In this document: positions 17,602 through 27,839 of the stretch, piece after piece
Layout of the letters: each line of letters begins with the position of its first letter
How positions within the stretch are numbered: the stretch's first letter is position 1
Origin: Thermoanaerobaculia bacterium
Lineage (GTDB): Bacteria; Acidobacteriota; Thermoanaerobaculia; UBA5066
Reading direction: 5' to 3'
Length of the DNA: 64,000 bases
NCBI GenBank assembly: GCA_022071945.1
Contig: JAJVIN010000005.1
Location: 152,879-216,878 of the forward strand
Notes under the pieces: generated by a model
Seen by the model: only the letters and a program-made list of their open reading frames with translations
What the model was told of the DNA's origin: nothing
Database searches by the model: none
Translations under genes and position numbers: made by a program

Positions 17602-18881
17602 GCCGAGAGCTCTCCCGCCAGGACCTCGACGGGCGGGCCGGGGAGCTGCGGTCCGGTGATCCCCAGGGAGAAGGCGCCCCCGAAGAGCTTTGCAATCGAG
17701 CTCTCGATCGCCGCCATGTCGACGGCGTCGATATCGGACAGGAGCTCGTCCACCTCGTAGGGACGGCCGCGGTAGAGCCAATCCCGGGCCGCCGCCTCGC
17801 GCCTGGATACCGTCGACTCCAAGGAGAGCTCGACCTCGGCTCGGACCTGGTCCTTCGCGTGCTTCAGCTCGTGTTTCGTCACGCCTGACTCGCGGACGTG
17901 ACGGAGCACTGTCCCGAGCGTCTTGATCAGCTTCCGGAGCTTCTCCGGGGCGGTGGCCGCCTCGATCTGGATGAGGCCCGTCTGACGAAAGAGGGCCAGG
18001 GTGGAGCCGACGTGGTAGGCCAGCCCCCTCTTGTCCCTCACGTTCCGCCAGAGCCGAGAGGACACTCCGCCGCCGAGAATGGTGGAGAGGAGCCAGGCGG
18101 CCGGAACCGCGCGATGGGTGTGGGGAAATGCCTCCGCCCCGGCCAGGACGTGCGTCTGAGAGAGCTCCGGCTTTTCGATGAAGAAGGAGGCGGTGCGCAC
18201 CTTCGGTTTCGGGAGGTCCTTTTGCGGCTCTCCGTTCGGCTCCTGGTTCCCGCCTCGGGGCCTGCGAAACCGGAGCTTTCCCAGGTGACGGAGGAGTTTC
18301 GGCGGATCGATGGCGCCGGAGGCGACGAAGGCCATGCGCGCGGGGACGAAGAGCTTCTCGAATCTGGAGACGAGAGCGGGTGAATCGAGGGCCTTGACGC
18401 TCTCTTCCGTGCCCAGGATCGGCTCGGAGAGGGGGTGTCCATTCCACACGTTCTTGGCGAAGGCCTCGTTGAGGAGGTCCTCGGGGATGTCTCGCGCCTC
18501 GGCCATCTCCTCGAGGATGACGCCGCGCTCCATCTCGATGTCCTCTTGCGAGAAGACCGGAGCCTTCACGAGGTCGAAGAGGAGGTCGACGGCCGCGTCG
18601 AAGCTCTCGACCGTCGACCGGGCGTGGAAGGCCACCGTCTCCTTGGCCGTGTAGGCATCGCAATCACCGCCGAGCCTGTCGATGGCTCGGGCGATCTCCA
18701 GACCCGTTCGCCTGGCCGAGCGCCGGAACAGGAGGTGTTCGAGAAAGTGAGTGGAGCCGCGCTCGGTGGCTGCCTCGGAGACCGACCCCGCGCTGACGTA
18801 AAAGCCCAGGGCCACGCTCCTGACGTCTCGCATCGGGTCGAGCCAGGCCGTCAGCCCGTTGTCGAGGCGCTCCGTGATCAC
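17598..18881 (-). CDS. M16 family zinc metallopeptidase
   Basis: This 427-residue protein belongs to the insulinase/processing peptidase family. The inverted zinc motif is present as 'HFLEH' (residues 45-49), with the third ligand Glu in 'TVESFD' near residue 91. The C-terminal half is the inactive homologous domain containing 'RNVRDKRGLAYHVGS'. No signal peptide was seen. It is 17 bases after the last pseudopilin gene and overlaps dut by 4, so it may be on either the pilus or the dut-pur transcript. Confidence 0.93.
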   Translation of the reverse strand: MITERLDNGLTAWLDPMRDVRSVALGFYVSAGSVSEAATERGSTHFLEHLLFRRSARRTGLEIARAIDRLGGDCDAYTAKETVAFHARSTVESFDAAVDLLFDLVKAPVFSQEDIEMERGVILEEMAEARDIPEDLLNEAFAKNVWNGHPLSEPILGTEESVKALDSPALVSRFEKLFVPARMAFVASGAIDPPKLLRHLGKLRFRRPRGGNQEPNGEPQKDLPKPKVRTASFFIEKPELSQTHVLAGAEAFPHTHRAVPAAWLLSTILGGGVSSRLWRNVRDKRGLAYHVGSTLALFRQTGLIQIEAATAPEKLRKLIKTLGTVLRHVRESGVTKHELKHAKDQVRAEVELSLESTVSRREAAARDWLYRGRPYEVDELLSDIDAVDMAAIESSIAKLFGGAFSLGITGPQLPGPPVEVLAGELSA

Positions 18882-18898
18882 CGCGAGATCTTACTTCG

Positions 18899-19624
18899 TC
18901 ACTTCCCGGGACCCATCCCGGGGATCTCGGAGCCGCCGGGGCCGCCGCCTCTGGGGCCCCCGCCTCCTCCAGGCGCCCCACCCGGACCGGTTCCTCCCCC
19001 CGGCACGACCGCCTGGCCCGTGCGGCGATCCACGAAGAGGGATTGCTCGGTGAAGACCCACTCGCTGTAGGTGTCGCGGCCCTGAAACTGCCTGAACGAC
19101 TTCTTCGAGGACTTCGAGTGGATCCCGGCGACCGGCAGGACGTCCTGGGGATTCCCCCTGGCTCCCCCGCCGAAGGGCGACGGGGTCGGGGTGGGAAGCG
19201 GTTTCGGCCCTGGGTCGTTCCCCGGGGGCTTGGTCTTGTCACCGGGCCCGCGTCCCGGGAGAGTGATCTGGACGGTGCCTCCAGGACCCACGATCCCCCA
19301 GTCCATCGAGTTGGTGATCGGGTCCTTCCAGAGCTTGCGGATGGTCCGGGGGCGGGTTTCGAACATCTCCTTGAGGGAATTCGGGTAGCGTCCGTAGCGC
19401 TTCCTGTAGAGCCGGATTCCTTCGGCGTACTGCAAGCCGCGGAAGATGAGCTCTTCTTCCCGCTCACGCTGAACCTGCGTCGAGGCGATGGGGAGAGCGG
19501 CCGCCATGAGGATGGCCATGACCGTCATCCCGACCAGGAGGGCCACGAGCGTGTAGCCCCGGACGGCGCGGGAAGCCCGCTTCCACCGCCCCCTGGCTCG
19601 CCGATAGAGAGACATGGGCGTCAC
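18899..19624 (-). CDS. Type II secretion/type IV pilus pseudopilin with Pro/Gly-rich tail
   Basis: The 241-residue protein has a prepilin-like N-terminus ending 'VRGYTLVALLVGMTVM', where cleavage after Gly would expose a hydrophobic helix. The usual Glu at +5 is replaced by Ala in this reading. A globular part follows ('RLYRKRYGRYPNSLKEM'), then low-complexity Pro/Gly stretches. The GTG start at 19624 overlaps the upstream stop as GTGA; a second start at the Met four codons in is possible. It is the last of three consecutive pseudopilin genes. Loss of Glu5 suggests a minor, tip-type pseudopilin. Confidence 0.82.
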   Translation of the reverse strand: MTPMSLYRRARGRWKRASRAVRGYTLVALLVGMTVMAILMAAALPIASTQVQREREEELIFRGLQYAEGIRLYRKRYGRYPNSLKEMFETRPRTIRKLWKDPITNSMDWGIVGPGGTVQITLPGRGPGDKTKPPGNDPGPKPLPTPTPSPFGGGARGNPQDVLPVAGIHSKSSKKSFRQFQGRDTYSEWVFTEQSLFVDRRTGQAVVPGGGTGPGGAPGGGGGPRGGGPGGSEIPGMGPGK

Positions 19625-20211
19625 CAGGTGTCGTAGGTCGTTCCGTCCAGGGCGGTGTCCTTCGAGCCCGAACGAACGTCGATGATGCCGGGGGGCTGGT
19701 CCGAAGACGTCTCGCTCGCGTCGGCTTCCTCGAAGACGAGCTCCCAGGTTTCCGCCGAGCCCGTGATCGGGTCGATCGGAATCTTCCTGATGTATTTCTC
19801 GGTCACGAGGGTCTCGAGGCTTTCGGGGTAGCGCCCCTTGTCCGCGAAGTACTGGTCGATCATCGAGCGGAAGGTGAAGAGGTTCTCCTTGAGGGCGGCC
19901 TCCTTGGCCTTCATCGGAGTCCTCAGGAGCTGGGGAATTGCAATCCCGGCCAGGATCCCGATGACGGCCATGACCACGAGGAGCTCGAGCAGCGTGTAGC
20001 CGCGGCGGGCAAGGGAGCGGGGCGCCCGTGGTGCCGCGGTCCCCTCCGCGAGGGCTCCCTCGGCGAGGGCTCCCTCGGCGAGGGCTCCCTCGGCGAGGGC
20101 TTTCGCGGGGACGTCTTGGCCCCAGGGCGGCGAAAGGACCTCGTCTCGTCTCCCGGAGCGGCCGGGGATCGGCAAGACGGAGAAGCGGGAATCGGATCGT
20201 TTCCAGTTCAT
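19621..20211 (-). CDS. GspG/PilA-like pseudopilin with very long repeat-bearing leader
   Basis: The hydrophobic helix begins 'RRGYTLLELLVVMAVIGILAG', with the conserved Glu5. The globular domain ('YFADKGRYPESLETL', 'KIPIDPITGS') resembles GspG major pseudopilins. I prefer the ATG at 20211, one base after the upstream stop and preceded by GGTGAG, over the track's 20280. Even so the leader is 71 residues, against the usual 6-30, and includes four ALAEG repeats from a 15-bp tandem array. No start codon lies between the repeats and the cleavage site, so the leader cannot be shortened past them. Confidence 0.83.
   Translation of the reverse strand: MNWKRSDSRFSVLPIPGRSGRRDEVLSPPWGQDVPAKALAEGALAEGALAEGALAEGTAAPRAPRSLARRGYTLLELLVVMAVIGILAGIAIPQLLRTPMKAKEAALKENLFTFRSMIDQYFADKGRYPESLETLVTEKYIRKIPIDPITGSAETWELVFEEADASETSSDQPPGIIDVRSGSKDTALDGTTYDTW
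20042..20101. repeat. Four-copy 15-bp tandem repeat inside pseudopilin leader
   Basis: The unit CCCTCGGCGAGGGCT occurs three times exactly (20057-20101), preceded by one diverged copy (20042-20056). It is in frame and encodes ALAEG on the minus strand. Copy-number change would keep the frame and alter only the leader length. Confidence 0.85.
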
Positions 20212-20212
20212 C

Positions 20213-20764
20213 TCACCAGTCCCTGTATTTGGATTTGTCCAGAGCGGTTCCGTCCGAGAGCGAGTAGACGTCATAGACATTCTGCCGGCCCCAGCTCGTC
20301 GAGTCCGGCTCGTCCTGATAGCTTCTGAGGCCCCATTCCGCTTCCCCCGTCATCGGGTCTTTCGGGATGCGGCGCAAGAACCGCTTCTTCTTCTTGACCT
20401 GCCCGACCAGCTCGACGCCCTCCACAAGGACATCGAGCTCCTTCGGATACCCCTCGGTTCCGAGGTCGATCGGGATGAGCCCCTGATCCGACAGCCTCTT
20501 GTAGTCGTCGATGGCGTTGCGGAGCGTCCGGAGGGCCTCCTTCAGCTCGGCTTCCTGCTGCCGTCTGATCGAGAACTTGGCGATCGGGACGATCATGGCG
20601 GAAAGCACCAGGATGACGACCATCACGACGACGAGCTCGACCATGGAGTACCCGCGCGACCCTGCGGGAGACTTCCTCCCCCCGGGGCGCGCGCTTCGGG
20701 CTTCGTTCCCGCTCCTGGCCATCGTCAGTCTCATGGTCGTCGTCTTCCTGGGCCAATCCGTCAA
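20213..20764 (-). CDS. Pseudopilin (GspG/PilE-like)
   Basis: The 183-residue protein has a prepilin motif 'GSRGYSMVELVVVMVVILVL' with Glu5, then 'RRQQEAELKEALRTLRNAID', typical of pseudopilins. The track start is a TTG at 20764 overlapping the secretin stop as TTGA; ATG codons at residues 11 and 15 are alternatives and would shorten the leader. The C-terminal 'GTALDKSKYRDW' resembles the 'GTTYDTW' end of the next gene, which suggests the two are paralogs. Confidence 0.85.
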   Translation of the reverse strand: MTDWPRKTTTMRLTMARSGNEARSARPGGRKSPAGSRGYSMVELVVVMVVILVLSAMIVPIAKFSIRRQQEAELKEALRTLRNAIDDYKRLSDQGLIPIDLGTEGYPKELDVLVEGVELVGQVKKKKRFLRRIPKDPMTGEAEWGLRSYQDEPDSTSWGRQNVYDVYSLSDGTALDKSKYRDW

Positions 20765-23268
20765 CTCGGGCCGAGGACCTTCACGAGAATCGCCTCGGTC
20801 TGGGGCCTGATCCCGCTGCTCTTACCGGTCGCCACGCCCGCCGACACGCGGAAGAGCGAGACACCTGGCGAGCGTCCGCGCAGGGCGAGGCGGGCGAGCG
20901 CTCCCTCGGGAAGCCCCACGACTCCCTCGGAACGGATGAACTGGAGGGTGGCCCGTCCCTCGACCCTCTCCGCGGACATGCGGAGCGTCGATGCGAGTTC
21001 ACCCGATGACCAGTCTCCGGGCGCGATGCCCGTCACCTCGACGGTGGCGGGATCCCACTCGAGTGTGATTTCCATGGAGTGGACGCCGGCGAGTCCGCCT
21101 GTGCCGAGCAGGGTCAGCTCACCCAGAGCGCCAGAAACGATCTCGGGTGTCGCGGTTTCGAAGCCCAGGCGGGGACCGGCGGGTGCGACCGGAGCCGGGA
21201 CAGCCGGGGCAGGCGCCGCCGCCGCGGACTCGGCCACAGGTCCCGAATCGGCGGGAACGGCCTCGCCTTCGACCGCGGCGTCGCTTTTCTGCATCTGCGG
21301 CGAGGACGGGTTCCCGGCCGTTCCGCCCGGATTCGTGGGCGAGGTCGAGGGGGTCGGCCGCTTGAAGGGGTCATTCGGGGCCCCACCCGGGATGGCACCC
21401 GGGAACGTCGAGGAGGGCGTCCGGCCCATGGGGCGTGGAGCGCCGCCGCCCGCGGCTCCGCCAGACGGATCGATCCCCTTGACGGGCGCGTCCTGAGGAT
21501 CGAATGGCGAGCCCGGGGCACTGGGCGACTCGAGCCGCGTCGAGCTGCCGGCGAAGCTGACGTTGTTCTCGGTCCCGACCCAGATCGGGACGAGGTCCTC
21601 TTCCGTGATCTGCGGCGAACGCGCGATCCGGGGCGTGAGGGTCAGCATCAGGTCGGTCCTCTTGCTGTCGTCCTTGAAGCCGGTGAAGAGCGCCCCGATG
21701 ATCGGGAGGTCTCCCAGGAAGGGGATCGTCTTCTTCGTCTTGGCGACGTCGGACCGGATGAGGCCGGCCAGGATGTTGGTTTCGCCATCCTTGAGGCGGA
21801 TCGTGGAGGTGATCGTCCGGGTGCCGATGATGGGTTGCGACTGTCCGTTCGGCCCCAGAACTTCTCCGTTGAGGTTCGACACCTCGACGGTGAGCTTGAG
21901 TGTGACTTCCTTGTTGTGGTGGACGCGGGGCTCCATGTCGATCTTGATGCCGACATCCTGGTACTGGTAGGAGGTGATGGGCACGACGCCGGTCTGTCCG
22001 ATCGCGGTCTGCGTGTTCATGGTCGTGACCGGGATCGGCACCCGGTCACCGATGACGAGCTGGGCCTTTTCCCCCTCGGCGATCCGCAGGGAGGGCTTGG
22101 CCAGCACCTCGGCGTCGGTGTTGTCCTTCACGAAGTTGAAGGTGATCGTCGGAATAGAGAACGAGAGGTCCGAGATGCTGAGCTTCGAGAGCTGGTCCCA
22201 CGGCAGCGAGGTCACCGGCTTGCCGTCCGAGCCGACGACGCCGGCCGACACCGAGTAGGCGCTCAGCGTCGTCCCGAGCTGGACGACCTTCGAGGTGTTC
22301 AGCTGGACGAGCTCGACGTCGATGATGACCTCCGCCTTGGCCTTGTCGTTGACCTCGATGATCTTCTCGGCAACGGCGACCTTGTCGGCGGTGTCCCGGA
22401 TGACGATGGCGTTGAGCTGCGGGATGACGCCGAGGCGGCGGAGATCCAGGATCGACCGGATCATGTTCGAGACGTCCTTGACGTCCCCGTTGGAGAGGAA
22501 GAAGGTGCGGATCACGAGATCCTCGTACTCGCGCCGGTTCTGGTTGTTGTCCTGCGCGAGAAGGATGGTTTTCTCGTCGATGACCTTGTAGAAGTGGCCC
22601 GCCTGGCGCATCAGGACTTCCAGCCCCTTCTGGAACGTCACGCCGCGCAGGTCGATTGCGTACTTGTCGTCCTTCAGCTGCGGGTCGTAGATGATGTTGA
22701 TCCCGGCCGCCGAGGCCAGGACCCCGTAGATCCGCTTGATGTTCGTATCCTGCGGGAAGACGAGGTCGATCGGCTTGTCCGACGCCGGGTTGAGCATCGG
22801 CGGAGTCGCCTTGGCCCCCTTCGCCTTGGCCTTTGCCTTCTCGATCGGAGTCCCCTTCTCGAGCTCGGCCCTGCGGGCGGCGAGGGCCTGCTTTGTCAGG
22901 TCGAGCTCTTGACGGGTCGCGTCGATCGAGCCGTCCAGGGCCACCGACTGTTCGAACTCGATGAGAGCCAGGTCCAGCTGCCCCGACAGGCGGTAGAGCT
23001 TGCCCTTCTCGAAGTGGGCGAGGGCGGCCGACTGCCGGGCCCGCGTCAGGGACAGCTTGTACCGCGTGTTGTCCGGATCCTCCTGAACGGCCTTCTCGTA
23101 CGAGAGCACGGCGAGGTCCCAGTGCTTCCGGCCTTCGGATTGCTGGCCCTCCCGATAGGAGCGGCTGGCGGCGCATCCCGTCGCGGCGAGAGCCACGAGG
23201 ACGAGGGAGAGGAGCCTCTCCGCCAGATGCCGTTGCCGTTTCGAGAGACGTGTCGGGTTCTTCGTCAT
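20761..23268 (-). CDS. Secretin (PilQ/GspD-like) lipoprotein with TPR region and C-terminal cohesin-like domain
   Basis: This 835-residue protein should form the outer-membrane channel of the filament system. A lipobox 'ALAATGC' ends the signal peptide. A TPR-like region covers about residues 40-130. The STN/N0 and N1-type domains follow ('FPQDTNIKRIYGVLASAAGINI'), then the secretin core ('VPIPV', 'VGIKIDMEPRVH', 'IPFLGDLPIIGALF'). After a Pro/Gly linker a cohesin-like beta domain ends the protein ('LEWDPATVEVTGI'). The cohesin-like tail is unusual in classical PilQ but has been seen in related secretins. It lies 11 bases after the PilP-like gene. Confidence 0.93.
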   Translation of the reverse strand: MTKNPTRLSKRQRHLAERLLSLVLVALAATGCAASRSYREGQQSEGRKHWDLAVLSYEKAVQEDPDNTRYKLSLTRARQSAALAHFEKGKLYRLSGQLDLALIEFEQSVALDGSIDATRQELDLTKQALAARRAELEKGTPIEKAKAKAKGAKATPPMLNPASDKPIDLVFPQDTNIKRIYGVLASAAGINIIYDPQLKDDKYAIDLRGVTFQKGLEVLMRQAGHFYKVIDEKTILLAQDNNQNRREYEDLVIRTFFLSNGDVKDVSNMIRSILDLRRLGVIPQLNAIVIRDTADKVAVAEKIIEVNDKAKAEVIIDVELVQLNTSKVVQLGTTLSAYSVSAGVVGSDGKPVTSLPWDQLSKLSISDLSFSIPTITFNFVKDNTDAEVLAKPSLRIAEGEKAQLVIGDRVPIPVTTMNTQTAIGQTGVVPITSYQYQDVGIKIDMEPRVHHNKEVTLKLTVEVSNLNGEVLGPNGQSQPIIGTRTITSTIRLKDGETNILAGLIRSDVAKTKKTIPFLGDLPIIGALFTGFKDDSKRTDLMLTLTPRIARSPQITEEDLVPIWVGTENNVSFAGSSTRLESPSAPGSPFDPQDAPVKGIDPSGGAAGGGAPRPMGRTPSSTFPGAIPGGAPNDPFKRPTPSTSPTNPGGTAGNPSSPQMQKSDAAVEGEAVPADSGPVAESAAAAPAPAVPAPVAPAGPRLGFETATPEIVSGALGELTLLGTGGLAGVHSMEITLEWDPATVEVTGIAPGDWSSGELASTLRMSAERVEGRATLQFIRSEGVVGLPEGALARLALRGRSPGVSLFRVSAGVATGKSSGIRPQTEAILVKVLGPS

Positions 23269-23279
23269 GGGTGGGCCCT

Positions 23280-23876
23280 TCAGCGGCGGGAGTCCGGCCC
23301 CGGAATGGGGAGCCGGCGTGTGATGTCCGGGGGAAGGTCCTTGAAAGCGATGTCCACCGATTCGCGGTTGACCTTCTTCACGATGAAGCGGCCTCCGACC
23401 GTGTCCCCCTCGCGGGCCGCGAATGTCTTGCCGGCCTCCTCGAAGGCCACGATGGGCTTGTCTTTCGGACCGAACAGGCCGATCACGGTGTAGGGGATCG
23501 AGGGAGGAACGATAGGAGTCGGAGCCGGCGTCGGCGGCAGGGGCATGGGGTACCGGTGGTAGGACTCGAGGGGGATCGGGGTCGGAGGCGGCTTGGGCGT
23601 CGGCGGCACGGGAGTCGGCTTGTAATAGAAACGAAAGACGTCGCGGCCGACCTTCTCCTCGAAATCACCCCGCGTGATCCTGAGGTCGAATTCCGGGGGC
23701 TCGTCCGGCAGGGCGGGCCCCGCCACCCGTTCGGGACGCTTCTTCTTCTCGCCCACGGCGGCTTCTCGCTGGACGGCCGGACCACTCGACGCGGGCTCGG
23801 AAACCCAGCGCCTGAGAACGAAGACGGCCAGGACGAGCACGGCCGCGAGAGTCACGAGACGGCGGCCCTGCATCAT
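23280..23876 (-). CDS. pilP: PilP-like inner-membrane lipoprotein/periplasmic adaptor
   Basis: The 198-residue protein has one N-terminal membrane helix ('LVTLAAVLVLAVFVL'), then a Pro-rich linker ('PPTPKPPPTPIP' and similar), and a C-terminal beta domain ('YTVIGLFGPKDKPIVAFEEAGKTF'). This fits PilP/GspC-type connectors between the secretin and the inner-membrane complex. It overlaps pilO by 4 bases and precedes the secretin gene, the usual order. The symbol rests on position and architecture. Confidence 0.72.
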   Translation of the reverse strand: MMQGRRLVTLAAVLVLAVFVLRRWVSEPASSGPAVQREAAVGEKKKRPERVAGPALPDEPPEFDLRITRGDFEEKVGRDVFRFYYKPTPVPPTPKPPPTPIPLESYHRYPMPLPPTPAPTPIVPPSIPYTVIGLFGPKDKPIVAFEEAGKTFAAREGDTVGGRFIVKKVNRESVDIAFKDLPPDITRRLPIPGPDSRR

Positions 23877-24535
23877 CGCGCGCCTCCCGGGCCAGGGGGG
23901 GCAGTGGCCGGACTCTTCGCCGCTGCCTGCCTGAGGGCCGGCGGCTTGGCTGCCGGACGGACTCGTCTCGGACCTCTGGCCTCCTCGCCCCTGAAGAAGT
24001 GCGTCACGGCGAAGGCAACGCTCAGGATGTCCGGCTGATCCGCGTTGAGGGAGACGCCGATGTTCTCGACGACCAGGAAGCGGGGGCTCGTCTCGAGGAT
24101 GTAGAGGAGCTTCTTCACGTCCTGGTACCGCCCCTGGACGTTGAAGCTCATCAGGATTTGCTCCGCCCCGGGGACGCTGGCCTCGCTGTAGCTGATGGTT
24201 CCCGGCTTCAAGCCCGCCTGGGACGTCATCTTGTAGAGGTCCTCGATGAGAGGGGCCAGCCGCTCACGTCGCGTGCCGAGCGTCTCGTTGAAAAAGAGGT
24301 CCAGCTCCGACGAGAGATTGCTGAGCTTCTTCTCGCGGACCCGGATCCTCTCGAGAGCCCGCGCCGTCTCGTCCCGCTTCATCTCGAGCTCGGACTTCGA
24401 CCTCTGCAACGCCGCGAGCCGGTCGTCGTAGAAGACGCGGTAGACGAGCAGGATGGCTCCGTTCACGACGATGAGGAGGACGAGTGTCAAGAGGAGACCG
24501 AGGCGGTTGCGCCAGGGTGAGGAGAAGTTCGTCAT
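23873..24535 (-). CDS. pilO: PilO-like inner-membrane assembly protein
   Basis: The 220-residue protein has an N-terminal helix ('LGLLLTLVLLIVVNGAILLVY'), a coiled coil at about 40-85, and a ferredoxin-like domain ('ILMSFNVQGRYQDVKKLLYILE') typical of PilO. A Pro/Ala-rich tail follows. It overlaps pilN and pilP by 4 bases each. It should form the inner-membrane alignment complex with PilM and PilN. Confidence 0.85.
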   Translation of the reverse strand: MTNFSSPWRNRLGLLLTLVLLIVVNGAILLVYRVFYDDRLAALQRSKSELEMKRDETARALERIRVREKKLSNLSSELDLFFNETLGTRRERLAPLIEDLYKMTSQAGLKPGTISYSEASVPGAEQILMSFNVQGRYQDVKKLLYILETSPRFLVVENIGVSLNADQPDILSVAFAVTHFFRGEEARGPRRVRPAAKPPALRQAAAKSPATAPPGPGGAR

Positions 24536-25140
24536 GGAGCCTTCCCCGCGTCGCGGTACGTGACCGAGAGATTCATCTCCGTCCCTTCGGGCTTGCCATC
24601 CCGGGCCGAGACCTCGGTGAAAGGCACGGGACGGTCGAAGTAGGGGGAGTCGTAGAAAGCCCGGATCACTTTCGGCAGGAGCTCGGGTTGCTTTCCGATC
24701 AGGACGAGCGTGACGCGCATGTCCGAGAGGGAGTCCTCGCCCCCTTTTCGCTCGCCCGCCTGTTCACGGGCCAGGGCAATGGCGCTCACCCTCACGTCCT
24801 CGGGCAGCGTGGTCTCCAGACGCGACAGGAAGCGGGTCCAGGAGAATGTCCGGCGCCGGGCAATCGAGCGGGCTTCCTCGGAGCTCGCGACGATCTCGGC
24901 GAAGTCGTGTTTTTGAAGCGCCCGGTCAGCGGCATCGCGCTGGGCCTCCAGGGTCGCGATCTCGCGCCTCACCTGGGCGATGGCCTCGCGGGTCTTCTGT
25001 GAACCGGACAGGTACTCCTCGACGGTCTGGAAGCTGATCACCGTCAGTCCGATCGTCGCGATCCCCAGGATCGCGGCGATGATGTTGACGGGACGGGTGT
25101 TGACGAAGGGCCTTCGAGCGAGGTTCAGCCTGTGCGACAC
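24532..25140 (-). CDS. pilN: PilN-like inner-membrane assembly protein
   Basis: The 202-residue protein starts 'MSHRLNLARRPFVNTRPVNI', close to the PilN motif that binds PilM, followed by one membrane helix ('IIAAILGIATIGLTVISF'), a coiled coil, and a PilN-type domain ('LPEDVRVSAIAL'). It follows pilM by 12 bases and overlaps pilO. Its order M-N-O-P-Q matches type IV pilus loci. Confidence 0.87.
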   Translation of the reverse strand: MSHRLNLARRPFVNTRPVNIIAAILGIATIGLTVISFQTVEEYLSGSQKTREAIAQVRREIATLEAQRDAADRALQKHDFAEIVASSEEARSIARRRTFSWTRFLSRLETTLPEDVRVSAIALAREQAGERKGGEDSLSDMRVTLVLIGKQPELLPKVIRAFYDSPYFDRPVPFTEVSARDGKPEGTEMNLSVTYRDAGKAP

Positions 25141-25152
25141 GGGCGTCCTCCC

Positions 25153-26164
25153 TCAGGCCTCGGAGGCCATCGCCCCGAGCGCGACCAGAAGTGCCGGGTC
25201 CTCGACCCCGGCGACTCCGGCGAGCGTGGCATCGGTCACGGCAGCCCCCGAGACGACGGGCGTCGCCGGAAAGAGGGCCGCCTTGGTGATGGGCTGCGGA
25301 TCCCGGCCCCCTTGCTCCGCCCGGAAAGCCCTGAATCTCGAGATGATGGGAGACCCGAGCGGGCCGGCGGCGCACGGCTCGGCGACGTCGAGCGGCTGTT
25401 CCAGGACCTCCTCCTTGTCCCCCTGCGCGACGAACGAGGCCGCGAGCCGGATCTCTTGCAGCGCTTCGTCCGGGTCGGAGGTGGCCTTCGTCCTCAAGAA
25501 GCGGAGGCGGCCCTCACGGAAGAAGACCGTCGTCGCGGCGTCTCCGTCGGCCCAGAGGACGAACCCCCGGCCCTGCGGGAGGGCGCGCTTGCCGAGATAC
25601 GACACCGCGACGGCGGCCGACTCCAGCGCCCCGACGCGAATTCCGGCTTTCTGGAAGGAGTCCTCGAGCGAGGCCGCCGTTTCCTCCAGGGTCGCCATTG
25701 CCAGAACGCGGGTTCCGCCTTCGCTGCCGGGTCCCGCCGTCTGCCACGCGATCCGGAGCGGCGGCGGCGTGTCCCCGAACATCTTCGCGAACTTCCACCT
25801 CAGGATCTCGTTGACCTCTTTCGGGTTCTTTTCCGGCGCATCCACATCGACGCTGATGACCCTCACGAAGTCATCCGGAATGCAGAGCGAGGTCGCGGTG
25901 ATCTTCGCCCCGATATCCTGGGCCAGGCGCGACACCACGCCATCCATCTCCTTGCCGGCGACCGGAATCCCCCGCGGCCCCGGCTTGAGGGCCCCCTCGG
26001 GCAGGGGGCGCGACACCATGAAGACCGGAGCCTTGTCCGTCTCTTTCGCTCCCTTCTTCCCCGGACGCTGCCCCACGTAGACGAGCCGGTTCCGGGTCAA
26101 GACGAAGGCGTGGGACGGGCGCACCATCCGGAAGAGCCGGGACGGCAAGAACCGTCTGAGGAGG

Positions 26165-26175
<11 letters not shown>
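25153..26175 (-). CDS. pilM: PilM-like actin-fold cytoplasmic assembly protein
   Basis: The 340-residue protein lies where PilM is expected, directly before pilN. It has divergent actin-like features: 'ALESAAVAVSYLGKR' and 'GFVLWADGDAATTVFFREGRLRFLR' resemble the two nucleotide-binding lobes. The track start is a TTG at 26175 that overlaps the PilB stop by 11 bases; an ATG at 26127 (residue 17) is an alternative. Sequence similarity to classical PilM is weak to the eye, so the name depends partly on position. Confidence 0.75.
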
Positions 26176-27829
<1,654 letters not shown>

Positions 27830-27839
27830 CCTGGCTTCT

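Noticed and set aside
21079-23493. 804-aa plus-strand ORF
   Set aside because: It is antisense to the secretin gene; composition is that of a shadow frame.
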